A stretch of 64,000 nt of DNA, from positions 533,420 through 597,419 of the forward strand of contig NZ_JH376799.1 in NCBI RefSeq assembly GCF_000234095.1, in the 5' to 3' direction. The position numbers and the translations under genes are program-made. Of this stretch, positions 1-8,748 are shown piece after piece. Numbering within the stretch: position 1 is the first letter of the stretch; the number at the start of each line of letters is the position of its first letter. Source of the DNA: Centipeda infelix ATCC 43532 (GTDB taxonomy: Bacteria > Bacillota > Negativicutes > Selenomonadales > Selenomonadaceae). A model generated the notes under the pieces. That model saw only the letters and a program-made list of their open reading frames with translations. It ran no database searches and had not been told where the DNA came from.

Positions 1-629
1 GCGAGCGTGTTGTTCGTGCTGACCTGGAACGTCGTCGTATAGGTACGACCCTGACGGACGTAAGAAACCGTGATGTTATCCGTCGACTGGATGTTGAGGC
101 TCTCGTCCGTGCGGCTCAGGAGGCTCGTCAGTGCGGAAGCCCACTTCGTGCTCGTGCTCATCGCACCGTTCGAGAGGGTCGTGCAGGTCGCAATGCCCTT
201 GCTGTTGCGCGAGCCATCGACGAGGTACTTGCCGTTGTATGTCGCAAGCGCGTTGTCGTCGATCTGATCAACCATCTGGTTGATCTCTTTCTGGATCGTA
301 CGGCGATCCTCGTCCGTGTTCGTGTCGTTCGCCGCGTTGATTGCCTTCTCCTTCAGGGTCTTGAGGATCTCGACCGTGCTGGAGACAGCGCCCTCAGCGG
401 TACGCATCATGCTGTTGCCGTTCTGCGTGTTCTGGTTGTCCTGATCGAGCGAACGGATCTGGACGCGCATACGCTCAGAGATGGCATAGCCCGAAGCATC
501 GTCGCCGGCCGTGTTGATCTTCATGCCCGAGGAGACCTTCTGAAGGCTCTTCGCGAGTGCCGACTGGTTCTTGTTCAGGATGTTGAGCGTGTTGACCGCC
601 GACATGTTGTTCTTGACTACCATTGCCAT
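1..629 (-). CDS. Flagellin, N-terminal part (runs off the left edge)
   Basis: Major filament protein. Reading leftward from the ATG at 629 the protein starts MAMVVKNNMSAVNTLNILNK and continues with the classic D0/D1 signature (SSGMKINTAGDDASGYAISE) followed by RVQIRSLDQ and a TAEGA motif. About 209 residues are present; the central and C-terminal parts lie outside the window. An SD (GGGAGGA at 638-644) sits 8 nt before the ATG. It is a separate transcription unit downstream of the fliD-fliS-fliT genes, with its own promoters and a structured leader. The nearby pse cluster suggests the filament is O-glycosylated, but this is inference. Identity is certain from the N-terminal motif; the gene symbol (hag, fliC or fla) cannot be chosen from this fragment. 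Confidence 0.97.
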   Translation of the reverse strand, partial: MAMVVKNNMSAVNTLNILNKNQSALAKSLQKVSSGMKINTAGDDASGYAISERMRVQIRSLDQDNQNTQNGNSMMRTAEGAVSSTVEILKTLKEKAINAANDTNTDEDRRTIQKEINQMVDQIDDNALATYNGKYLVDGSRNSKGIATCTTLSNGAMSTSTKWASALTSLLSRTDESLNIQSTDNITVSYVRQGRTYTTTFQVSTNNTL

Positions 630-636
630 GTGTAAA

Positions 637-669
637 TTCCTCCCTGGTGTGGTTCCGGTCCTGCCGGAA
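637..669 (-). promoter_or_regulatory. CsrA-type binding hairpin plus SD in the flagellin leader
   Basis: On the transcribed strand a perfect 6-bp stem TTCCGG / CCGGAA encloses the loop CAGGA (653-669). A GGA in the loop of a short stem is the hallmark of CsrA/RsmA sites. It is followed within 6 nt by the flagellin SD CCAGGGAGGAA (637-647), which carries further GGA motifs. This matches the two-site arrangement known for hag mRNA in Bacillus subtilis, where CsrA blocks translation and FliW relieves the block. csrA and fliW are both encoded at 3839-4503. Confidence 0.75.
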
Positions 670-796
670 TATTGAATGTATGTGCGGACATCCGTGCCCG
701 CTGTATAATAGGCAAGTGACGCGTCTATCCTGACCGGCTGCTAGCTAGCCGTCCATGGCAGCCGCCCCGCTTGCTTATTATCGCCTTACATATAGT

Positions 797-822
797 ATAT
801 CGACGTAATGAAGACATACTTA
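797..822 (-). promoter_or_regulatory. Sigma-28 (SigD/FliA)-type promoter of flagellin
   Basis: Reading leftward, a TAAG -35 element (819-822) is separated by 14 nt from GTCGATAT (797-804). This fits the sigma-28 consensus TAAA-N15-GCCGATAA apart from one base in each box and a spacer one shorter. The predicted start is near 790, giving a leader of about 160 nt. Confidence 0.7.
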
Positions 823-839
823 AGTAATGGACTGTAAAT

Positions 840-868
840 ATTTTACTTTTTTTAGAGCCGTTTGTCAA
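840..868 (-). promoter_or_regulatory. Sigma-A-type promoter upstream of flagellin
   Basis: TTGACA (863-868), a 17-nt spacer and TAAAAT (840-845) read leftward, just upstream of the sigma-28-like site. This suggests dual control, with basal sigma-A transcription plus flagellar-class activation. The region 630-901 holds only these promoters, the leader and a weak stem after fliT (about 877-895). Confidence 0.55.
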
Positions 869-901
869 GAAAAAGTACCGTTCTCAGAGAACGACTCCTC
901 C

Positions 902-1246
902 TCAGTAGCGGCGATTGAGGTGGCTGCCGAGCGGATTCGCCCCCCTAAGATCGTAGCTGTGGACGGCGGCATTCTGTCGGCGTGACCGGTTCAGCCACGC
1001 GCGCGCCTTGTACTGAATCTGCATTTCAAGCGGACGCAGTTCCGCCTCCAGTGCCGCCCACTCCGCACCCATACGGTAGGGATCCGAGGGAAGTTCCTTC
1101 AAGAGGCCGACAATGTGCTCGCGCTGGTCGACGAGGTCGATGAACATATCGATTTCATCCGCATCGACGAATTTGAGCAGTTCGTGTGTGAGAACGCGAT
1201 ACTTCTCCCAGAGGTCGTGTGCAGCCTCGTACATCTCATCCGGCAT
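902..1246 (-). CDS. FliT-like flagellar protein
   Basis: Small helical protein of 114 residues (starting MPDEMYEAAHDLWEKY) encoded directly after fliS. Position, size and predicted helical content fit the FliT class of chaperones, which in other bacteria bind the filament cap protein FliD; no diagnostic motif is visible, so the assignment is mainly by context. I chose the ATG at 1246 because GGAGGGGAG lies just upstream; it overlaps the fliS end by 11 nt, suggesting translational coupling. A longer in-frame reading from 1288 lacks support. The C-terminus is rich in Arg and Asn. Confidence 0.55.
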   Translation of the reverse strand: MPDEMYEAAHDLWEKYRVLTHELLKFVDADEIDMFIDLVDQREHIVGLLKELPSDPYRMGAEWAALEAELRPLEMQIQYKARAWLNRSRRQNAAVHSYDLRGANPLGSHLNRRY

Positions 1247-1652
1247 AGACACCGCTCCCCTCCATTCCCTGCACACCCTTTTCCTCACGCGCCTTCTTCA
1301 TTGCCTGTGCCCACGCGTCGCGGAGCTCAGTCATAATGTCGGTCGCCTCTTGGATGAGCGCAGGATCGCTCTTCATATTGCCCTCGACCAGGCGATCGTA
1401 GGCGTAGTTGTAGAGCGGCAGCAGCTGGTGGGAAATCTCGTAATCCATATTGAGGGTGATGCGGAACTCAGAGATGATGTTCTGTGCCTTCTGAAAGGAG
1501 GTGTTCGATGCCTCGTAGTTCTTCTCTGCAAGCTGCTCGACGCCCTCCTTGATAAACTTGAGGCAGCCGTTATAGAGCATAAGGGTCAGTGCCTCGGGTG
1601 TCGCCGTCATCACCTGCTGCTTCTTATATGCCTCCGCAGCACTGTTTACCAT
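1236..1652 (-). CDS. fliS: Flagellin export chaperone FliS
   Basis: FliS binds the C-terminal D0 region of flagellin in the cytoplasm and keeps it unfolded for export. The 138-residue protein begins MVNSAAEAYKKQQVMTATPE and has the family core LTLMLYNGCLKFI, then a helical bundle with NYEASNTSFQKAQNII and LYNYAYDRLVE. Length matches the family (about 125-140). It lies 18 nt after fliD and overlaps the fliT-like gene, the usual fliD-fliS-fliT order. Confidence 0.95.
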   Translation of the reverse strand: MVNSAAEAYKKQQVMTATPEALTLMLYNGCLKFIKEGVEQLAEKNYEASNTSFQKAQNIISEFRITLNMDYEISHQLLPLYNYAYDRLVEGNMKSDPALIQEATDIMTELRDAWAQAMKKAREEKGVQGMEGSGVYAG

Positions 1653-1670
1653 GCGGGAACCCCCCTTGCA

Positions 1671-3314
1671 TTACTGTCCATTGAAGAAGTTGAACTGTGT
1701 CGAGAGGCGCGAGATCGCAACCTCCATTGCATTGTACTTCTTGTAGAGTTTGCTTTCAAATGAGGACATGAGCTGCTTGAAGTCACTCATCTGCTTCTCA
1801 TAGTTCTGAATAAGTTTGCCCAGTTCGCTGAGATCCGTCTTGTCCGCCGCAACACCGGAATGTTTCTCGAGTTCCTTGAGACGGCCGTTCAACCTGTTAT
1901 AGAGGCGGGTTGCGACCCCGCTGTTGCCATAATCGTTGTTCTCATCGTCATGTGAGATGAGACTGTTCACCGCATCCGGTTCCTCTGCGATCGCCTTCTT
2001 GAGCTTTGTCTCGTCGATCTGCAGATGTCCCTTCTGATCCTTCGCCGTGATGCCGATGGACGAAAGCGTCCGATAACGCCCCGGGGCGGACTGGACAGGG
2101 TTGATGACCGCATCGCGCATATCGCTGATGATGGAGCGCAGGTAATTGTCACGATAGAGAAGCCCTTCCTTCGCCTTCGCGTTCCACTTCTCGACCTGCT
2201 CCTTCGTCATCCCTTCTTCCTGCGACTTCGTGAGAACACCGTAGTCCTTATTCCCCTTGTTGCCGTACTGTTTGTTGAGCTCATCGATCAGGGCATTGTA
2301 CTCCTCGACAAATTTCTTGACATTCTCGATGAGCTTGTCCTGATCCTGTGCGACATTGACCGTCGCCGGCGTTCCCCCCGTTGTCTTTTTGAAGGTATAG
2401 GTGACACCGCCCACCTCGAGCTTATTGTCCTGCAGGTTGTTGTAGTCGCGCCCGTCGATCTTGACGTTCGCGTTTGTGCCCGCCGCCACCATCGAGGTGG
2501 TTGTCGGACTGCTCGTCGTAAGCGTCATGGGTGCGCCGATGGTGCCGCCGCTCACGACACCGAGCTTCAGATTGTTCAGAAGGGTTGTCGTGTGCCCTGC
2601 CGAGGAGCTCGTCGTATCGACGGTGAGGTTGATCTTGTTGCTGTCCCCCGTCTTGCTGTTGGCAAGGGAGAAGCCCTCCGATACAGAGTCATAGTTTGCG
2701 CGGATATCGAGCGAGGTCTTCTTGCCGTCCGAGCCGGTATAGCGCGCGTTGTTGATGCGATTCGCGAGGTCGTTCAGCGTAAGTTTCTTTGTAAAGACTT
2801 CCTCCGCTGTGAACGCCACCTCGGTCGTTCCCTTACCATTTGATATTTTGAACTTGAGTGCTATATCCCCGTCCAGCATGCCGGGCGGACGCGTGCCGGA
2901 CGCAAACGCAACATCCTTGAGCATTGTGCTCGTGGAGGCACCGCTGTTGGCACGCGCGACTTTCTGCCCCGACGCCGTCATGAGATAGGCGTTCGTCGCA
3001 GCCTGCGTGACCTCGACGGAGTGTGCCATAACGCCCGCATTCGCGTTCGCCGTCGCCGTAACGGCATCGGCGTTCGAGCTCGTCGTCGTCATGGGCTTGG
3101 TCTGTGCGCTCAGACGGTAGTCCGACATACGGCTTTTGAACGTATTCGTCTTGTCATAGATGTTCGCATACGCTTCTTTGCGCCACTCAGTCTCGACTTC
3201 CTTCTTATAGATGCGGTCGTATTTCTTCTGATGGGACATCATTCCGACCTTGACCAGCGACTCGACATCGAGCCCCGAGCCGGAAAGCCCATAAATACCT
3301 TTTGCTCCTGCCAT
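1671..3314 (-). CDS. fliD: Flagellar filament cap protein FliD (hook-associated protein 2)
   Basis: FliD caps the growing filament and guides flagellin folding at the tip. The 547-residue product opens with GIYGLSGSGLDVESLVKVGM, the FliD_N signature, followed by KKEVETEWRKEAYANIYDK. The middle is Ser/Thr/Gly-rich, as in exposed variable cap domains. The C-terminal FliD_C region (from about residue 330) contains FVEEYNALIDELN and ends in a coiled coil with the family motif YKKYNAMEVAISRLSTQ. It sits between flaG and fliS. Confidence 0.96.
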   Translation of the reverse strand: MAGAKGIYGLSGSGLDVESLVKVGMMSHQKKYDRIYKKEVETEWRKEAYANIYDKTNTFKSRMSDYRLSAQTKPMTTTSSNADAVTATANANAGVMAHSVEVTQAATNAYLMTASGQKVARANSGASTSTMLKDVAFASGTRPPGMLDGDIALKFKISNGKGTTEVAFTAEEVFTKKLTLNDLANRINNARYTGSDGKKTSLDIRANYDSVSEGFSLANSKTGDSNKINLTVDTTSSSAGHTTTLLNNLKLGVVSGGTIGAPMTLTTSSPTTTSMVAAGTNANVKIDGRDYNNLQDNKLEVGGVTYTFKKTTGGTPATVNVAQDQDKLIENVKKFVEEYNALIDELNKQYGNKGNKDYGVLTKSQEEGMTKEQVEKWNAKAKEGLLYRDNYLRSIISDMRDAVINPVQSAPGRYRTLSSIGITAKDQKGHLQIDETKLKKAIAEEPDAVNSLISHDDENNDYGNSGVATRLYNRLNGRLKELEKHSGVAADKTDLSELGKLIQNYEKQMSDFKQLMSSFESKLYKKYNAMEVAISRLSTQFNFFNGQ

Positions 3315-3335
3315 ATCTATTCCTCCCTTGCGTGC

Positions 3336-3767
3336 CTATGCGGTCTTGTCCAAGAATGCGCCGATCCAGTCGTGCACCTTTATCATGTGCTCCACCATCG
3401 CCTCGGGCGGAACCTCGCGCAGCACCTCACCCGTCTTCTTGTCGAGCATGCGCACGGACATGAAATTGACTTCCTTGTGATACTGAAACTGGAGATCGAC
3501 ATTGATGTTGCGCATGATCTCGTTGAGCTGCTCCGTAATATATGCGGTCTGCTCCTCGGTGAGCGGCTCGTGATGTGCCGGCTCCTCCTGTGCGGACACC
3601 CCCCGTTCCTGATCGGTGCGGGCGGCGGAGACATCTGCCGTCTGCGGGGTGTCAGCCTCCTGCACAAATGCCTCGGGAGCACTCTGCACGGGCGTATCAT
3701 ACTCACCCTTCATTCCGCTGACGGCGACTGCCGCCAGCATGACATCTTGAACACTTCTTACTGCCAT
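3336..3767 (-). CDS. flaG: FlaG family flagellar protein
   Basis: The FlaG family influences filament length; its biochemistry is poorly understood. The C-terminal half carries the family core (LNEIMRNINVDLQFQYHKE, then VRMLDKKTGEVLREVPPEAM), while the N-terminal 60 residues are low-complexity and acidic. I chose the ATG that gives MAVRSVQDVM because GGAGGG lies 7 nt upstream; a start five codons earlier overlaps that SD. It is followed after about 20 nt by fliD. The 71 nt between csrA and flaG hold no clear promoter. Confidence 0.88.
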   Translation of the reverse strand: MAVRSVQDVMLAAVAVSGMKGEYDTPVQSAPEAFVQEADTPQTADVSAARTDQERGVSAQEEPAHHEPLTEEQTAYITEQLNEIMRNINVDLQFQYHKEVNFMSVRMLDKKTGEVLREVPPEAMVEHMIKVHDWIGAFLDKTA

Positions 3768-3838
3768 AAGGCAACCCTCCATGTGTCACAGGGCGCACAT
3801 CCGGTGCTCCCTTTTGATTCTTCCTTGATGATTCATTA

Positions 3839-4057
3839 TCAGCTCTTTGGCAAGCTGCTGAGATCAAAGGACGCAGGTGCTGCCGCACGCTGGTTCTCCT
3901 CCTGAATCGCCCGATATATCTCACCGCGGTAGATCTTGACACTGCGCGGCGCATCGATCGCGATGCGCACGTTGTCGCCCTGCACCTCCACGATGTTGAC
4001 GACGACATTGTCGCCGATCATGATCTGCTGTCTGGGTTTGCGAGTTAATACGAGCAT
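3839..4057 (-). CDS. csrA: Translational regulator CsrA
   Basis: RNA-binding homodimer that represses translation at GGA-containing leaders. The protein begins MLVLTRKPRQQIMIGDNVVV and keeps the beta-strand core VRIAIDAPRSVKIYRGEIY, including the RNA-contacting R44-like position. At 72 residues it has the C-terminal extension typical of flagellated Firmicutes. The ATG overlaps the fliW stop (TAATG), so the two are translationally coupled, as in B. subtilis, where FliW antagonises CsrA. Its likely target is the flagellin leader hairpin at 653-669. Confidence 0.97.
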   Translation of the reverse strand: MLVLTRKPRQQIMIGDNVVVNIVEVQGDNVRIAIDAPRSVKIYRGEIYRAIQEENQRAAAPASFDLSSLPKS

Positions 4058-4503
4058 TACCGGTCCTCCTTCTCTGCGGGGAACAGGCGGTGCTTCGTTG
4101 TATAGGAGCTGCGGTCGAGAACGATCTGCTTGCCCCTGCGTGTCCTTGCATTGATGACAATCGGCGCCATGAGGTTCGCTGTCAGATCGCGGATCTCATT
4201 GCCGGAAAGTGTGAGGATCGCGTAGATCACGACCTCTTCGGGCGAGGTCAGATCGAGCTCCGCTTCGACCTCGTCATCAATCGTGAATTCGTAGTCCGGG
4301 AAGAACGTGAGCGGCATCGCCATCAAAAAGGCGAGCTCGGGGGTCCGAACCGACTGCAAGAATACATACGGACTGTCCTCCTCGTACGGGATAAGGATGA
4401 ACTCCCGCTCCTCCTCAAAGGCGGGAATGCCCGCCGCAAAATGGATGATGGATTCCTCTGCCGCCTCGATCTCACCGAAGCGGCTCGTCATAATCTTCTT
4501 CAT
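4057..4503 (-). CDS. fliW: Flagellar assembly factor FliW
   Basis: FliW binds either flagellin or CsrA, so that free flagellin releases FliW-bound CsrA and shuts down flagellin translation. Family features visible in the 148 residues are the N-terminal TSRFGEIEAAEESIIHFAAG, the PAFEEEREFILIPYEEDSPY region and the C-terminal LTANLMAPIVINARTRRGKQ. The ATG at 4503 is preferred, with AGGAG 6 nt upstream; a TTG one codon earlier is less likely. It lies 12 nt downstream of the DUF6470 gene and overlaps csrA. Confidence 0.96.
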   Translation of the reverse strand: MKKIMTSRFGEIEAAEESIIHFAAGIPAFEEEREFILIPYEEDSPYVFLQSVRTPELAFLMAMPLTFFPDYEFTIDDEVEAELDLTSPEEVVIYAILTLSGNEIRDLTANLMAPIVINARTRRGKQIVLDRSSYTTKHRLFPAEKEDR

Positions 4504-4515
4504 CAATGGCTCCTG

Positions 4516-5100
4516 TTATGCACGTATATCATATTTCCCCTCAGTGACCCAGCGATCAATATTGCCCTTCTGCTGCAGGTAGGTCTCGACGCTGCCGCGG
4601 TTGTAATGCAGACGCGGGCGGTAGTCCGTATGCCAGTGCGGGGTTGTGTGTCCGACCGTCGGCTCGCCGACCGCACGTCCAACATCGAAGTGGATCTCAG
4701 GATCCGGAATGGCAGCGGCGACAAGCTGTCTCTGCTGCGTCATGCGGTTTTCCATATCGTTCTTGGCGAACTCAATGCCAATCTGCCGTCCCGGTTTGGC
4801 CCCGTTTTCAGCGAATGCCCATGCCATCTGGGTGTGCTTTGAGGTTCCCTTGCGCACTTCGCTCATGCCGCGCTCAAGATTCTCACGGGCAAAGTCCGTA
4901 TGATTCGTATAGCCGTAGCTATGACGGCTCGGGTAGCTGTCGATCGTGAGCTTCGGCTGGGTCACACCGCGGTTCGAGCGTGCCTGCTGCGTCTCCTGCT
5001 CGTAGCGGGGCTGCCGGATTCCGGATTCCAACGAATTGTACTGTATGCGCATACCGATGACCGGCAGCGTAGATCGTATATTGAGATAACGCATGGGCAT
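4516..5100 (-). CDS. DUF6470 family protein (YviE-like)
   Basis: Conserved protein of unknown function that in many Firmicutes lies between flgL and fliW (B. subtilis yviE). The N-terminus MRYLNIRSTLPVIGMRIQ resembles the family opening, and the long amphipathic middle carries repeated aromatic and Gln residues. No catalytic motif, signal peptide or membrane segment is visible. Several in-frame ATGs lie close together; the one at 5100 is best spaced from GGAAAGG, but the ATG six bases further on is possible. Function unknown; the flagellar role is inferred from gene order only. Confidence 0.75.
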   Translation of the reverse strand: MPMRYLNIRSTLPVIGMRIQYNSLESGIRQPRYEQETQQARSNRGVTQPKLTIDSYPSRHSYGYTNHTDFARENLERGMSEVRKGTSKHTQMAWAFAENGAKPGRQIGIEFAKNDMENRMTQQRQLVAAAIPDPEIHFDVGRAVGEPTVGHTTPHWHTDYRPRLHYNRGSVETYLQQKGNIDRWVTEGKYDIRA

Positions 5101-5139
5101 AAAGGGCATCCTTTCCCGTTTATGAACTGCCGTTTTGGC

Positions 5140-6474
5140 TTACCGCAGATAATCCACGAGTGAGAGCGGCAGGATGCGTGACCCCATCGCGAGCGACATG
5201 CTCATGATGGTCTGCTGCTGCATCATCTTCGTCGCAAGCTCCGCCACATCCGTACCTGTAGCATTCGTGATATCGCGCGTGATATTCTCCTTGTGGTCCG
5301 TGAGTATACTCTTCATATCCGTATAGAGACTGCTGCGCGAGCCCGTCCCCGTATGCGCCTGCAGCGTCACCTGATTGGCGGCATCCGCGAGGCTCACGCC
5401 ATCCGAACTCAGCCAGTGTGCGTCGCATGCCTTCGTCTTGGCATGGACGGTCAACATATTGTTGACCATCGCCGTCCCCGACGGCTCGTTGCCGGAGTTC
5501 TTGTCATCGAAGAGATCGCGTCCGAAGATATCCACCCCTGTCTTGTTGACCGTATCTGCCGACGGCTCCGTCGATCCATTTTGCTTGACCATGGAGATGT
5601 AGCGCATATCGCCCTGATACGTGACAATCTGCTGGCGCACGGTGGAGAATTTCATTGTCGTTCCGTTTGCCGATACCGACCATCCGGGGTTCTTTACTTC
5701 GCCGGTATTCTTAAAGTTGTTTTTGATAAAGTTGGGACCCGCACCGCCATTCCCGACGGATGTTGTCTCACCGGCGGCGATTGCCTCTGCCTCGGTCTTG
5801 TACCCTTTGGCAATCAGATCCTTGTAGCCTTCCTGCACGAATTCCTTCGTGTAGATCTTGCCGTTCAAGGTGTTCATATAATAGGTATTGCCATCAGCGC
5901 CATCGAGCGAGAGCATTTGGTGCAGAAAGTCGGCACTGTTGTTGTTGCTCGCATCTGTAAAGAACGCAGACTGACGATCATCGAGCGTCTTCGTCACACC
6001 GCGCATCTTCAGATCAGCCTCACTCGACATCGTAAAGGGCTGCTTGAGATCTGCCTGTCCCGAGAAGATATAACGGTCGCCGAGCTGCGTGTTGGCAAGT
6101 GAGACAATCTGTTCAATGTTCGACTTCATCTCACGCGCAATCGCGGGCCAGTCACTGCTTTTCTCATCCTTATCGTCGTTCGCGCCTTGAATGGTTTTCG
6201 CCTTGAACGTCTTTTGGATGTCCTCCATCGCAGAGAGCGAGGTCTGCGTCGAGTTCATCCACGAAAGCCCTGCCTGAACACTGGCCTGATAACGGTCGTT
6301 CTCTCCCTCTGAGACATCGTAGCGCAGGAAGCGCGAGTAGTCCACGGAGTTGTCAGAGGGACGATGCAGCTTGCTGCCGTCGCCCTGTTCCATGAGTTTC
6401 GACTTTGTGTAGTCGAGTGCGTTCAGGTCGCGCTGATAACGCCGCACCATATAGTTACTGCTAATGCGTACCAT
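5140..6474 (-). CDS. flgL: Flagellar hook-filament junction protein FlgL (HAP3)
   Basis: FlgL forms the second junction ring between hook and filament. The protein starts MVRISSNYMVRRYQRDLNAL, a flagellin-like D0 helix, followed by RPSDNSVDYSRFLRYD and NIEQIVSLANTQLGDRYIFSG, which are typical FlgL motifs. The C-terminal helix ends LAMGSRILPLSLVDYLR. At 444 residues it is longer than the roughly 300-residue B. subtilis protein because of a variable central insert. It lies 12 nt after flgK. Confidence 0.94.
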   Translation of the reverse strand: MVRISSNYMVRRYQRDLNALDYTKSKLMEQGDGSKLHRPSDNSVDYSRFLRYDVSEGENDRYQASVQAGLSWMNSTQTSLSAMEDIQKTFKAKTIQGANDDKDEKSSDWPAIAREMKSNIEQIVSLANTQLGDRYIFSGQADLKQPFTMSSEADLKMRGVTKTLDDRQSAFFTDASNNNSADFLHQMLSLDGADGNTYYMNTLNGKIYTKEFVQEGYKDLIAKGYKTEAEAIAAGETTSVGNGGAGPNFIKNNFKNTGEVKNPGWSVSANGTTMKFSTVRQQIVTYQGDMRYISMVKQNGSTEPSADTVNKTGVDIFGRDLFDDKNSGNEPSGTAMVNNMLTVHAKTKACDAHWLSSDGVSLADAANQVTLQAHTGTGSRSSLYTDMKSILTDHKENITRDITNATGTDVAELATKMMQQQTIMSMSLAMGSRILPLSLVDYLR

Positions 6475-6485
6475 TTTGTCACCTC

Positions 6486-8216
6486 TTACCTTCCGACCAT
6501 GCCGGTACCGTTGATGAGCTTGTCCAGCATCTCATCCATCGACGTGAGCACGCGTGAGCACGCACCGTAGCCTGTCTGGAACTTGAGCATATTCGTCAGC
6601 TCCTCGTTCCAGTCGACCCCCGACGTAGACTGCCGCCACTGCTCGATCTGTGTCATGAGATCGTCCTGCTGCTTGAGCGTCTTGTCGAGGTTCTCTGCAT
6701 TCGCGCCGAGCTTGCTCATCATGCTGTTGTAGTACTGGTTGATCGAGACATCGCTGACTGCACGCTCCGTGCCACGCGGGTTCATCGTGCCCGCCTGGTC
6801 GATGTTGAAGAGCTTGCTCAACTCCACCGCCATTGTGCCGTCAGCCGTTCCGTTGACCCATGCATCCTGATATGTGTAGGTTGAGCCTGCTCCACTCAGC
6901 GTCGGTACAAGCTTCTTCCCCGTTCCCGGGTCGATGATCTGACGTGCGGCGACAAGATTCTGCCCACCCGGTGCCGTCAGCTCATCCGCGATCTTGAGCG
7001 CGTTGATGATCTGCATGGACCTCAGCCGGTCCTCCGGGGTTGCCGCCGTTGCCGACGTGGTCACCGACGTCTGTGGGGGTGGTCCCGCTGTCTTTGTGCG
7101 CGTCACGGTTGCACCGACCGCCTCCATCCAACGGTCGCCCGTCGTTGGGTCTACATGCCATGTATACTGCATCTGATTGTAAGTGGTGCCTGTCGGTGCA
7201 GTGTATTTGTTGTTTCCGAAGAAATTCAGCCACGAAGTCTCCGCCTTGTCGATGCCAACCCCCAGTTTATGTACATCGTTGAAGGTCGTGAGGAGTGTCG
7301 CAGAGATGTCCGCGAGCTGATCGATGTGCCCCTTGTCCTGTACAATCGTATCCTGCAGTGCCTTTAGGATACCGCTCTGCGGGACATAGCCGATGCCGCC
7401 CGCCTCCTTGATGCGCATCGTGTAGTCCGTGATCCCGTACTGCTTGTTGTGGAGCGGAGGGCTCATCTCGATGGTCAGAGAACTTTCGCGCTGAACAAGC
7501 GACATACCGTTCGAGACAACCGTGTACTGCCCGTTTGCCTCCTCGTAAACATTGACGTTCGTGATCTCCGAGAGCTTGTCGACAAGGAGGTCGCGCTGGT
7601 CGCGCAGATCGTTCGCCTTGCCGCCGTTCGCCTCGGCAAACATGATATTCTTGTTCAGGCGTGCAATCTCCTTTGTGAGCCCGTTGAGCTTGCTGACCTG
7701 CGTTTTCATCTCTTCATACTGCGACTCGATCTGAACCTGCATCTGCTTCGCTGCTGTCTTGATGCGGTCAACGAGGTTATTCCCCTTCGTAATGACCGAC
7801 GTGCGCGAAGCCGAGTCGCTTGCATAGTTGGAGAGGTTGACCCACGAGGAATAGAACTGTTGCATCGCGTTCAGGATGCCCGTCTTCTTCGAGTCGTTGA
7901 ATACCGTCTCCACCTTGTCGTAGTTTGTCTTGTACGTCTGATAGAGGTTCTGTGCCGAGTTCTCCGACCAGTACTGCTTGTCCGCATAGATGTTGCGTGC
8001 GCGGTTGAGCGCGACGACATCCACGCCGCCGCCGACGTAGACTCCGCCATAGAGTGACGGGCGCTCCTGATAGTTCGTCGCCGCAGAATCCACACGCTGA
8101 CGTGAGTACCCCTCCGTCGAGGCATTCGTGATGTTATGTCCCGTGGTGTCGAGCGAGAGCTGATTGTTCTGAATGCCCCGCACCATCGTATTGAGTCCGG
8201 CAAATGTTGACCGCAT
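6486..8216 (-). CDS. flgK: Flagellar hook-associated protein FlgK (HAP1)
   Basis: FlgK forms the first junction ring on the hook. The N-terminus MRSTFAGLNTMVRGIQNNQL followed by TTGHNITNASTEGYSRQRV is the diagnostic rod/hook/HAP motif. The protein has 576 residues, with a variable middle and a C-terminal D0/D1 helix containing the family motifs LTNMLKFQTGYGACSRVL and MDEMLDKLING. It is preceded by the flgN-like genes that supply its export chaperone and followed by flgL. Confidence 0.97.
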   Translation of the reverse strand: MRSTFAGLNTMVRGIQNNQLSLDTTGHNITNASTEGYSRQRVDSAATNYQERPSLYGGVYVGGGVDVVALNRARNIYADKQYWSENSAQNLYQTYKTNYDKVETVFNDSKKTGILNAMQQFYSSWVNLSNYASDSASRTSVITKGNNLVDRIKTAAKQMQVQIESQYEEMKTQVSKLNGLTKEIARLNKNIMFAEANGGKANDLRDQRDLLVDKLSEITNVNVYEEANGQYTVVSNGMSLVQRESSLTIEMSPPLHNKQYGITDYTMRIKEAGGIGYVPQSGILKALQDTIVQDKGHIDQLADISATLLTTFNDVHKLGVGIDKAETSWLNFFGNNKYTAPTGTTYNQMQYTWHVDPTTGDRWMEAVGATVTRTKTAGPPPQTSVTTSATAATPEDRLRSMQIINALKIADELTAPGGQNLVAARQIIDPGTGKKLVPTLSGAGSTYTYQDAWVNGTADGTMAVELSKLFNIDQAGTMNPRGTERAVSDVSINQYYNSMMSKLGANAENLDKTLKQQDDLMTQIEQWRQSTSGVDWNEELTNMLKFQTGYGACSRVLTSMDEMLDKLINGTGMVGR

Positions 8217-8250
8217 AGATCCCTCACTCTTTCCCTATAAATCCGTTCTT

Positions 8251-8742
8251 CTATACATCCGCATCAAACATTGCGACCGCGCGGTTCACCCCCGGTGCGG
8301 GCCCCGCCACGGGCTGTGATCTGCCGTAGGTGTCATCGGCGACCGTACCTGAGATGACATTGAGCTGATAGTTTACAAAATCTGCGCTCTTTTGCAGGAG
8401 TTCGGCGCAGCTCCGAACGAGCGTCTGCAGTTCTTCCTGCCGCACAGTGACAGCACGCAGAACACGCTCTACAGCAATGCGCTCACGCAGATTCGGCTCA
8501 CGTCCGACGATCTCCGCAAGGCTTGTCCCCTGCATCTGTGTCAAAAGTGCAGTCTGCCGCTGTGTGAGCGCACGCACCTCGGAGAGGCTGCGCTCTGCCG
8601 CCGTTGCCGGCTCTGCGACTCCGCCCCCTGACGCACTCGCTGTGAGTGCATCCCGCAGCACACCAAAGCGAAATGCCGCCTCCTCGGAAGCACTGAGCTG
8701 TGCCTTCAGGAGGACAAGTGCCTCACGGGTCTCATTCGTCAT
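8251..8742 (-). CDS. FlgN-like export chaperone (second copy)
   Basis: 163-residue helical protein between flgN and flgK. Its C-terminal segment (SADFVNYQLNVISGTVADDT, then YGRS) matches the FlgN C-terminal pattern NxQLxxIxG...YG that is also present in the neighbouring gene, so I read it as a diverged FlgN-domain paralogue. FlgN proteins hold FlgK and FlgL in the cytoplasm before secretion. The N-terminal part is rich in Ala, Glu and Leu, consistent with a helical bundle. An independent family cannot be excluded without a profile search. It starts 6 nt after flgN. Confidence 0.6.
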   Translation of the reverse strand: MTNETREALVLLKAQLSASEEAAFRFGVLRDALTASASGGGVAEPATAAERSLSEVRALTQRQTALLTQMQGTSLAEIVGREPNLRERIAVERVLRAVTVRQEELQTLVRSCAELLQKSADFVNYQLNVISGTVADDTYGRSQPVAGPAPGVNRAVAMFDADV

Positions 8743-8748
8743 CGTCGC

